From positions 1-5,362 of the forward strand of contig JAITLE010000188.1 in NCBI GenBank assembly GCA_031278075.1: DNA of 5,362 nt. Reading direction: 5' to 3'. This document shows positions 1-4,721 of the stretch, piece by piece. The position numbers were made by a program, and so were the translations under genes. Source of the stretch: Bifidobacteriaceae bacterium. GTDB lineage: Bacteria > Actinomycetota > Actinomycetes > Actinomycetales > WQXJ01. Under the pieces are notes generated by a model. The model saw only the letters and a list, made by a program, of their open reading frames with translations, ran no database searches and was not told the origin of the DNA. The first letter of the stretch is position 1; each line of letters opens with the position of its first letter.

Positions 1-24
1 CAGGATCAAACTCTCCAATGAAAA
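1..24 (-). rRNA. rrs: 16S ribosomal RNA, 5' end only
   Basis: Read on the minus strand, the left edge of the window ends with GGAGAGTTTGATCCTG, the near-universal 5' end of bacterial 16S rRNA (the site of the 27F primer). The gene continues beyond position 1, so only about 24 nt are visible. The right-hand boundary is placed at the TTTTCATTGGAGAG stretch by analogy with actinobacterial mature 16S ends that begin TTTT...GGAGAG; the exact mature end could differ by a few nucleotides. An rRNA promoter and leader lie immediately upstream, so this is the start of an rrn operon and not an isolated fragment. The rest of the operon (23S, 5S) is presumed to lie outside the window. Confidence 0.88.
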
Positions 25-51
25 CACGATCCCAGCCATCCATATAAAACA

Positions 52-74
52 GACGACCAGAAAAAACTGGCGTC
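52..74 (-). promoter_or_regulatory. Leader hairpin with hexa-U loop upstream of 16S
   Basis: GACGCCAG (74-67) can pair with CTGG-T-CGTC (60-52), giving an 8-bp stem with one bulged T and a loop of six T residues. It lies about 27 nt upstream of the mature 16S 5' end and just after the boxA-like element. Its position suggests a local fold of the rRNA leader involved in processing or in the early 16S assembly structure. Function is inferred from location only. Confidence 0.4.
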
Positions 75-85
75 AACAAAAAACC

Positions 86-111
86 AAGAGCACACTGTTG
101 AGATATCAAAC
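86..111 (-). promoter_or_regulatory. Conserved actinobacterial rRNA leader element with boxA-like core
   Basis: On the minus strand, positions 111-90 read GTTTGATATCTCAACAGTGT and then GC. This closely resembles the TTGAGAACTCAACAGTGTGC element found in leaders and 16S-23S spacers of many actinobacterial rRNA operons. It runs into TGCTCTT (92-86), which matches the first seven bases of the E. coli rRNA boxA (TGCTCTTTAACA). BoxA is bound by NusB-NusE and assembles the rRNA antitermination complex. Identification rests on recalled consensus; the match to the family element is strong, the exact NusB contact bases are inferred. Confidence 0.62.
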
Positions 112-130
112 CACGGATCACACGCCACCG

Positions 131-150
131 GCGGAGGCGACTGCCTCCGC
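131..150 (-). promoter_or_regulatory. Leader hairpin, perfect 8-bp stem (boxB-like position)
   Basis: GCGGAGGC and GCCTCCGC form a perfect 8-bp inverted repeat with a 4-nt loop (AGTC on the transcribed strand). It lies about 40 nt into the predicted rRNA leader and about 20 nt before the conserved boxA-like element. In bacterial rRNA antitermination sites a boxB hairpin commonly precedes boxA, so this could be the boxB equivalent. It is not followed by a U-run, so it is not an intrinsic terminator. Confidence 0.55.
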
Positions 151-196
151 TGATCGCGTCGTGGGTTGTGCCCGCCCTACCAGGCGAACCCGGACT

Positions 197-225
197 ACAT
201 TACACGCGCGCCCAAGAGGGGTCAA
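197..225 (-). promoter_or_regulatory. rRNA operon promoter (-35 TTGACC, -10 TAATGT)
   Basis: On the minus strand a TTGACC box (225-220) and a TAATGT box (202-197) are separated by exactly 17 bp (219-203). This is close to the housekeeping sigma-70/HrdB/SigA consensus and to known actinobacterial rrn promoters, and it faces the 16S gene. The predicted start is a G at about 190-191. The stretch just after the -10 is GC-rich (AGTCCGGG), the kind of discriminator expected of promoters under growth-rate and ppGpp control; that control is inferred. Sequence upstream of the -35 is not AT-rich, so no UP element is apparent. The -35 begins 40 nt past the gcvP stop. I see only this one rRNA promoter, although others could lie inside gcvP. 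Confidence 0.82.
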
Positions 226-265
226 ATCAGCGCTCGAGGTGCTTCCCGCGCGGTGAATTGCCTGG

Positions 266-3205
266 TCAGGGGAGGGTCGGCGTCAGCTGCCGGTCCCCAA
301 GGGCCGCGTCGACCCGGGCCACCGCCGGCCAGTGTCTCACCACACCGAACTGCCGTGCCCCCGGCCCGCTCGGCCCACCCGGCCCGCCGCCGGCGGCGGA
401 CCCAGCAGGATAAGCGCCAAGGCTCCTCGGATAAGGCATGGTCCACTGGTCGGCGCTGACCCACGCGGCCGTGTGGGGCGCGCGGCGCGGAGGAGAGTCC
501 TCTATGGGCCACTCCCCCGCCGCCACCCGCTCCGCTTCGGCCGCGATCGCCAGCATCGCGTCGCAGAACCTGTCGAGTTCGGCCAAATCCTCCGACTCGG
601 TGGGCTCGACCATCAGCGTCCCCGCCACCGGGAAAGACATCGTGGGCGCGTGGAAGCCGAAGTCCACCAAGCGTTTCGCCACGTCGTCGACGGTGACCCC
701 GGTGCGCGCCGTGAAAGCCCGAAGATCCAACAGGCATTCGTGAGCGGCGAAGCCGCCAGGGCCGCTGTAGAGCAACGGGAACACCTCGCCGAGGCGCCGC
801 GCCACGTAGTTCGCGGCCAGGACCGCGCCCTCCGTCGCGGCACGCAGCCCGTCAGCCCCCATCATCTTGATGTAAGCCCACGAGATCGGCAGGATCAACG
901 GCGAGCCGTACGGGGCGGCCGCCACGGCCCCCGCCTTGGCGCCGGCGGCGCCGAGGGGATGCCCCGGCAAGAATGGCGCGAGGTGGGCCCGAGCCGCGAC
1001 GGGGCCCACACCAGGCCCGCCGCCGCCGTGCGGCGCCGCGAACGTCTTATGAAGGTTGAGGTGGGACACGTCGCCCCCGAACCAACCAGCCCGCGCCCAG
1101 CCGACCAGGGCGTTGAAGTTCGCGCCGTCGATGTAGACCTGCGCCCCAGCCGCGTGAGCGGCCGCGCACACCTCGCGCACCCCCGCCTCGAACACGCCAT
1201 GCGTCGACGGATAGGTGATCATCAGCGCCCCGACCCGACCCGCGTGCTGCTCCAGCTTGGCCTCCAAGTCCTCCAGCGACACGTTCCCGCCTAGGTCCAC
1301 AGCCACCCCGACCACCTGGTATCCGGCCAGCGCCGCCGAAGCCGCGTTGGTGCCATGCGCGCTCACCGGGATCAAGCAGACCGTGCGGTCGGCCTCGCCG
1401 CGCGCCGCGTGGTAGCCGCGAATCGCGAGCAAGCCCGCCAACTCCCCCTGCGACCCGGCGTTCGGCTGCAGCGAGAGCGAATCGTAGCCCGTGATCTCCA
1501 GCAGGTCCGCGGTCAGCTCGTCGATCAACGTCAGGGTCCCCGCCGCGTCCGCCGGGTCGCCGAACGGGTGCAGGTCGGCGAAGGACGGCCACGTGAGCGC
1601 CGCCAGCTCGGTCGCGGCGTTGAGCTTCATCGTGCACGAACCCAACGGGATCATCCCCCGGTCCATCGCGTAATCCTTGTCCGCCAACGACCTCAGGTAT
1701 CGCATCAGGGACAGCTCCGTGTGGTGCCGGTGGAACACCGGATGCGTCCAGAACGCGGACGTCCGGGGTGGCGGACCCGCGGCGCACGATGCCGTCGGCG
1801 CCGCTGGGAAGGACGGCACGGCATCGTGCGGGGCGCCCTGAGCAGCGGCCTCGAGCGCCGCGGCTCGCGCCACCACCCGGTCCTGGGCGTCGACGTCGCC
1901 GCCGAACGCGTTCACCGCGTCGCGCAAGTCGGCGGATGACGTCAACTCGTCGGTCGACAGATAGACCAGGTCCGCGCTCTGCCGCCAGAAGCGCAGCCCG
2001 AGCTCACGGGCGCGGCGCACCACCTCGGCCGCGCGCGCGGGCACACACGCCGCCACCGTGTCGAACAAGGGGCCGCCCAGAGGCGAGACGTGCCCGATGC
2101 CGTCCAGCGCCTCCCGGAGCGCCTCCGCCTGAGCGTGGACACGCCGGGCGATGGCCGCGAGCCCGCTGGGGCCGTGCCAGATCGCGTAGCTCGCGGCCAT
2201 GATGGCCAGCAGCGCTTGCGCGGTGCAAATGTTCGAGGTCGCCTTCTCGCGGCGGATGTGCTGCTCGCGCGTGACCAGCGCCAAGCGCAGCGCCGGGTCG
2301 CCCAGAGCGTCCCTGGTCAGCCCGACCAGACGGCCCGGCAGCTGACGGACCAGATCGGCGCGGACCGACATATAGGCGGCGTGCGGGCCGCCGAAGCCGA
2401 GCGGCGTGCCGAAACGCTGGGTGGAGCCGACGCAGATGTCGGCCCCGGCCTCGCCGGGCGGCTGGACCAGCGCCAACATCAGCGGATCCGCGCCGACAGC
2501 GAACAAGGCGCCAGCGGCGTGAGCGGCCGCCGCCACCGGCCCCAGATCCAACAGACGCCCCGACGCGCCTTGGTATTGGACATACACTCCGGCCGCGCCC
2601 GCGAACGGGTCCCGGGCGCCGGCCGGAGCCGCCGGGTCGAAGGTCGCCAACTCGATGCCGAGGGGCGCGGCGCGAGTCTCGAGTACCGCTCTGACCTGGG
2701 GGAACACATCGACGTCGACCACGAAGCGGGGCCGGGCGCCGCGGGCGAAGCGGTGGCTGAGGGTCATGGCCTCGGCCGCGGCGGTGGCCTCGTCCAACAG
2801 GGACGCGTTCGCGATCGGCAGCCCGGTCAGGTCCGCGACCATGGTCTGGAACACGAACAGGGCCTCGAGCCGGCCCTGGGAGATCTCGGGTTGATAGGGC
2901 GTGTAGGCCGTGTACCAAGCCGGGTTCTCAAGCACGCAGCGCTGGATGACCGACGGCGTGGCGGTCCGGTAGTAGCCGAGGCCGATCATCGACCGTCCCG
3001 GGTCGTTGAGCGCGGCCAACTCCCGCAGACGCGCGAGCGCCGCGGTCTCACTGAGCGGCGGCCCGAGCTTGGGCGGCGCCGACCGCAGAGGTTCGGGCAG
3101 GGCGCGCTCCATCAGGCTCTCGTCCGGGCTCAAACCGAGGCGCGAGCGGACCGCCTGAGCCGCGGCGCGATCCAAACCCAGGTGACGCCGCGCGAAGCTC
3201 TCCAT
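266..3205 (-). CDS. gcvP: Glycine dehydrogenase (aminomethyl-transferring), P-protein of the glycine cleavage system
   Basis: The 979-residue product is the PLP-dependent P-protein, which decarboxylates glycine and passes the aminomethyl group to lipoylated GcvH. It is a single-chain enzyme with two homologous halves. The N-terminal half carries YTPYQPEISQGRLEAL (101-116) and IANASLLDEATAAAEAM (131-147). The C-terminal half carries GSCTMKLNA (522-530), SAHGTN (615-620), the PLP-lysine motif SHLNLHK with Lys720, the glycine-rich GGGGPGVGP (727-735) and FHAPTMSFPVAGTLMVEPTE (851-870). The length is slightly above the usual ~950. Two extra low-complexity stretches explain this: an Ala/Pro-rich linker between the halves (about 450-480) and a Gly/Pro-rich insert near the end (about 934-950). 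The C-terminus reads GDRQLTPTLP in place of the usual GDRNLVCSCP, so the cysteine pair is absent. The ATG lies 7 nt after the gcvH stop with only a weak GCAGGG upstream, consistent with coupled translation. The catalytic motifs are intact, so activity is expected. Confidence 0.97.
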   Translation of the reverse strand: MESFARRHLGLDRAAAQAVRSRLGLSPDESLMERALPEPLRSAPPKLGPPLSETAALARLRELAALNDPGRSMIGLGYYRTATPSVIQRCVLENPAWYTAYTPYQPEISQGRLEALFVFQTMVADLTGLPIANASLLDEATAAAEAMTLSHRFARGARPRFVVDVDVFPQVRAVLETRAAPLGIELATFDPAAPAGARDPFAGAAGVYVQYQGASGRLLDLGPVAAAAHAAGALFAVGADPLMLALVQPPGEAGADICVGSTQRFGTPLGFGGPHAAYMSVRADLVRQLPGRLVGLTRDALGDPALRLALVTREQHIRREKATSNICTAQALLAIMAASYAIWHGPSGLAAIARRVHAQAEALREALDGIGHVSPLGGPLFDTVAACVPARAAEVVRRARELGLRFWRQSADLVYLSTDELTSSADLRDAVNAFGGDVDAQDRVVARAAALEAAAQGAPHDAVPSFPAAPTASCAAGPPPRTSAFWTHPVFHRHHTELSLMRYLRSLADKDYAMDRGMIPLGSCTMKLNAATELAALTWPSFADLHPFGDPADAAGTLTLIDELTADLLEITGYDSLSLQPNAGSQGELAGLLAIRGYHAARGEADRTVCLIPVSAHGTNAASAALAGYQVVGVAVDLGGNVSLEDLEAKLEQHAGRVGALMITYPSTHGVFEAGVREVCAAAHAAGAQVYIDGANFNALVGWARAGWFGGDVSHLNLHKTFAAPHGGGGPGVGPVAARAHLAPFLPGHPLGAAGAKAGAVAAAPYGSPLILPISWAYIKMMGADGLRAATEGAVLAANYVARRLGEVFPLLYSGPGGFAAHECLLDLRAFTARTGVTVDDVAKRLVDFGFHAPTMSFPVAGTLMVEPTESEDLAELDRFCDAMLAIAAEAERVAAGEWPIEDSPPRRAPHTAAWVSADQWTMPYPRSLGAYPAGSAAGGGPGGPSGPGARQFGVVRHWPAVARVDAALGDRQLTPTLP
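384..399. repeat. 16-bp perfect palindrome in the Gly/Pro-rich tail insert of gcvP
   Basis: CCGCCGCC followed directly by GGCGGCGG is a perfect 16-bp palindrome made of GCC/GGC triplets. It encodes part of the Ala-Ala-Gly-Gly-Gly run in the C-terminal insertion of GcvP (residues about 936-941). Triplet-rich palindromes of this kind are prone to slippage, which may explain how the insert arose. It could also be simple GC-rich low complexity. Confidence 0.5.
1783..1830. repeat. 13-bp perfect inverted repeat in the GcvP interdomain linker
   Basis: CGCACGATGCCGT (1783-1795) and ACGGCATCGTGCG (1818-1830) are exact reverse complements separated by 22 nt. The repeat encodes GcvP residues around 459-475, within the Ala/Pro-rich linker that joins the two halves of the enzyme and that differs most between homologues. 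The reading frame passes through undisturbed. In mRNA it would form a stable stem-loop in the middle of gcvP. Confidence 0.7.
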
Positions 3206-3212
3206 CGGCGGT

Positions 3213-3593
3213 TCAGCCCTGCTCGATCAGCGCCGCGTAGGCGGCCGGGCCGAGCAACTCGGCGACGCCTTCGGGGGCGACCTCGAACAACCAGCCGGCG
3301 CCGAACGGGTCGTCGCTCACGGTCTCCGGGGCGTCCAGCACAGCCTCGTTGACCGCGGTGACCACGCCGGACACCGGAGCGAACAGCGGCGAGACGGACT
3401 TGGTGGACTCGATCTCACCGCATTCCGTGCCGGCCGCCACCACCGCGCCAACCGCCGGCAAATCGATGAACACCACATCCCCCAGCGCGGTGGCGGCGTA
3501 AGCCGTCACGCCGACGCGGGCCACCTTGCCGGTCGGATCCGAGACCCACTCGTGGTCCGGGGTGAAGAACAGGTCGGCGGGGACAGCGTTCAT
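3213..3593 (-). CDS. gcvH: Glycine cleavage system H protein (lipoyl carrier)
   Basis: The 126-residue product is the H-protein, the mobile carrier that shuttles the aminomethyl group between GcvP and GcvT and is reoxidised by lipoamide dehydrogenase. The length is normal for the family (~125-130). It opens with the typical FTPDHEWV (10-17), followed by VRVGVTAYAATALGDVVFIDLP-type core (about 26-46). The lipoylation loop reads GEIESTKSVSPLFAPVSG (59-76), with Lys65 as the lipoyl attachment site. The C-terminal half has NEAVLDAPETVSDDPFGAGWLFEV, including the family's N...P..V..DP.G.GW pattern. The ATG overlaps the gcvT TGA in an ATGA, and an AAGGAG ribosome binding site lies 5 nt upstream inside gcvT. 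Lipoylation needs lipoate enzymes (LipA/LipB or LplA) that are not in the window. Confidence 0.97.
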   Translation of the reverse strand: MNAVPADLFFTPDHEWVSDPTGKVARVGVTAYAATALGDVVFIDLPAVGAVVAAGTECGEIESTKSVSPLFAPVSGVVTAVNEAVLDAPETVSDDPFGAGWLFEVAPEGVAELLGPAAYAALIEQG

Positions 3594-4684
3594 GGTTTCT
3601 CCTTGGTGTGGAACGGGAGCGGGACCACCCGGAAAGGCGTCAGGCGGCCGCGGATGTCGACCTCCACGGCGGCGCCGACGGGCGGCGCAGCGCCCGTGAC
3701 AGACGCCAACGCGATCGGGTGGCCCAGCGTGGGCGACAACGCCCCGGACGTGACGCGACCACGCGTCACGCCGTCGATCAAGACGGGATAGCCGGCGCGG
3801 GCGGCCCTGCGCCCGTCACCCGCCAAGCCGATCAGGCTCTTGCGTGGCGCCCGCGCCGCCAACGCCGCCTTGCCGACGAAGTCGCCGGACTTGGCGCGCA
3901 CGAACGCGCCCTGGCCGCCTTCCTCAGGGGTGGTGTCGAGGTCTAGCTCGTGCCCGTACAGGGGCATCGCGGCCTCCAGCCGGAGCGTGTCGCGGGCCGC
4001 CAAACCCACCGGGACCAGGCCGAACGGGCCGCCGGCGGCCAGCAGCGCCGACCATAGCGGCGCCGCCGCGGCGCTTGGCGCCGAGATCTCGAAGCCGTTC
4101 TCGCCGGTGTAGCCGGTCCTGGCCAAGATGACGGGCCAACCGCCCAGCGTGGTCTCGACCGCGCGGTAGTAGCCGAGGGCGGCCGCCTCGCTGGCGCCCG
4201 CCGCGAGCAGGATCGCGGTCGCCTTGGGCCCCTGGACGGCGAGCAGCGTGCGGGTCGGCGTGAGATCGACCGGCACGACCCCGAAATCGGCCAGGCGCGC
4301 CGTCAGCTCGGCCAGGACGACGCCGTGGTTGGCGGCGTTCGCGACCACGAAGAATCGCTCAGGGGCGAGTCGGTAGACGATCAGATCGTCGATCACGCCG
4401 CCACCCTCGGCCAGGAGCATGGAATATGAGGCGCGGCCCTCCGACATGGTCGAATGCTGGCCCAGCAACGCGTGGTCGAGGCCGTCGCCGGCGGCGGGAC
4501 CCTCCAAGGCGATCTGCGTCATGTGCGACAAGTCGAACAAGCCGGCGGCGGCGCGGACCGCGTGGTGCTCCGCCAACTCTGAGCCGAACCGCAACGGCAG
4601 ATCCCAGCCCCCGAACTCCGTGAAGACCGCGCCCGCCGCGCGGTGGACGCTGTCCAAAGGGGACCTTCTGGGTGAGTTCGGCAT
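3590..4684 (-). CDS. gcvT: Aminomethyltransferase, T-protein of the glycine cleavage system
   Basis: The 364-residue product transfers the methylene group from aminomethyl-lipoyl GcvH to tetrahydrofolate, giving 5,10-methylene-THF and ammonia. Family landmarks are FTEFGGWDLPLRF (21-33), GLFDLSHM (48-55), GGGVIDDLIVYR (94-105) with the Asp pair at 99-100 that contains the catalytic aspartate, ARTGYTGENGFEI (188-200), GLAARDTLRLEAAMPLYGHEL (227-247) and VTSGALSPTLGHPIA (311-325). These fit GcvT and not the folate-binding relatives YgfZ or sarcosine oxidase. The frame stays open for 34 codons upstream, but that stretch is Arg/Trp/Cys-rich and overlaps tyrS, so the ATG at 4684 (MPNSPRRSPLDSVH) is chosen; the length then matches the family. 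There is no good Shine-Dalgarno before it. Alternatives are the GTG one codon earlier (4687) and a TTG at 4657 with AGAAGG 6 nt upstream, but the latter would remove the residues corresponding to the usual TPL start. A TACGGT just upstream could mark a leaderless start. Confidence 0.95.
   Translation of the reverse strand: MPNSPRRSPLDSVHRAAGAVFTEFGGWDLPLRFGSELAEHHAVRAAAGLFDLSHMTQIALEGPAAGDGLDHALLGQHSTMSEGRASYSMLLAEGGGVIDDLIVYRLAPERFFVVANAANHGVVLAELTARLADFGVVPVDLTPTRTLLAVQGPKATAILLAAGASEAAALGYYRAVETTLGGWPVILARTGYTGENGFEISAPSAAAAPLWSALLAAGGPFGLVPVGLAARDTLRLEAAMPLYGHELDLDTTPEEGGQGAFVRAKSGDFVGKAALAARAPRKSLIGLAGDGRRAARAGYPVLIDGVTRGRVTSGALSPTLGHPIALASVTGAAPPVGAAVEVDIRGRLTPFRVVPLPFHTKEKP
3599..3604 (-). 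promoter_or_regulatory. Ribosome binding site of gcvH (AAGGAG)
   Basis: AAGGAG lies 5 nt before the gcvH ATG, within the codons for the last residues of gcvT (KEKP). It is the clearest Shine-Dalgarno sequence among the three gcv genes. It confirms the gcvH start at 3593 and supports independent re-initiation in addition to coupling through the ATGA overlap. Confidence 0.75.
3749..3770 (-). repeat. 9-bp perfect inverted repeat with tetraloop inside gcvT
   Basis: CGTGACGCG and CGCGTCACG flank a 4-nt loop (TGGT on the mRNA strand), giving a perfect, GC-rich stem. It lies in the codons for DGVTRGRVTSG of GcvT, about 155 nt before the gcvH start. No U-run follows, so it is not an intrinsic terminator. 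It may be a mere result of codon choice over the mirrored VTRGRVT residues, or an mRNA structure that affects stability or translation. Confidence 0.6.
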
Positions 4685-4690
4685 CACTAA

Positions 4691-4696
4691 ACCGTA
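4691..4696 (-). promoter_or_regulatory. Candidate -10 (TACGGT) for a leaderless gcvT transcript
   Basis: TACGGT fits the actinobacterial TANNNT -10 pattern and ends 6 nt before the gcvT ATG, the spacing seen in leaderless transcripts whose first base is the start codon. No recognisable -35 lies at the right distance; the stretch there is CG-repeat. The gene has no Shine-Dalgarno, which is the main support. It may be coincidental, with gcvT simply read through from tyrS 37 nt away. Confidence 0.25.
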
Positions 4697-4721
4697 CCAA
4701 CGTGGTCCAGGGCGCGCGCGG

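Larger units (their letters stand above)
25..190 (-). other. rRNA operon leader (5' external transcribed spacer)
   Basis: This is the predicted transcribed region between the rRNA promoter and the mature 16S 5' end, about 165 nt. It has no convincing ORF. Its 16S-proximal part (about 25-110) is rich in A/T, in contrast to the GC-rich genes around it, which is typical of rRNA leaders that carry antitermination and RNase III processing signals. In order of transcription it contains a perfect 8-bp hairpin (131-150), a conserved actinobacterial leader element with a boxA-like core (86-111), and a U-loop hairpin (52-74). The 5' end is inferred from the promoter spacing and was not observed. Long-range pairing with sequence beyond the 16S gene, needed for RNase III cleavage, cannot be tested here. 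Confidence 0.75.

Noticed and set aside
41..76. Second rRNA promoter formed by TTGACG (76-71) and an AT-rich TTTTATATG stretch (49-41)
   Set aside because: The spacing to any plausible -10 is 21 bp or more, and TTGACG lies inside the conserved leader element and hairpin.
166..459. Possible small plus-strand gene between the rRNA promoter and the gcvP end
   Set aside because: It overlaps the rRNA promoter and the gcvP 3' end, has no ribosome binding site and encodes low-complexity Pro/Arg/Ala sequence.
332..1294. Plus-strand open frame of 320 codons opposite the 3' part of gcvP
   Set aside because: Arg/His/Pro-rich composition, no recognisable domain, and full overlap with the conserved C-terminal half of GcvP.
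2090..3352. Long plus-strand open frame of 420 codons opposite gcvP and gcvH
   Set aside because: It is antisense to two certain genes, its Arg/Gly/Gln-rich product resembles no family, and long spurious frames are expected at this GC content.
4027..4040. 14-bp GGCC/GGCC palindrome in gcvT
   Set aside because: Made only of G and C in a tract of Gly/Ala codons; such palindromes are common at this base composition.
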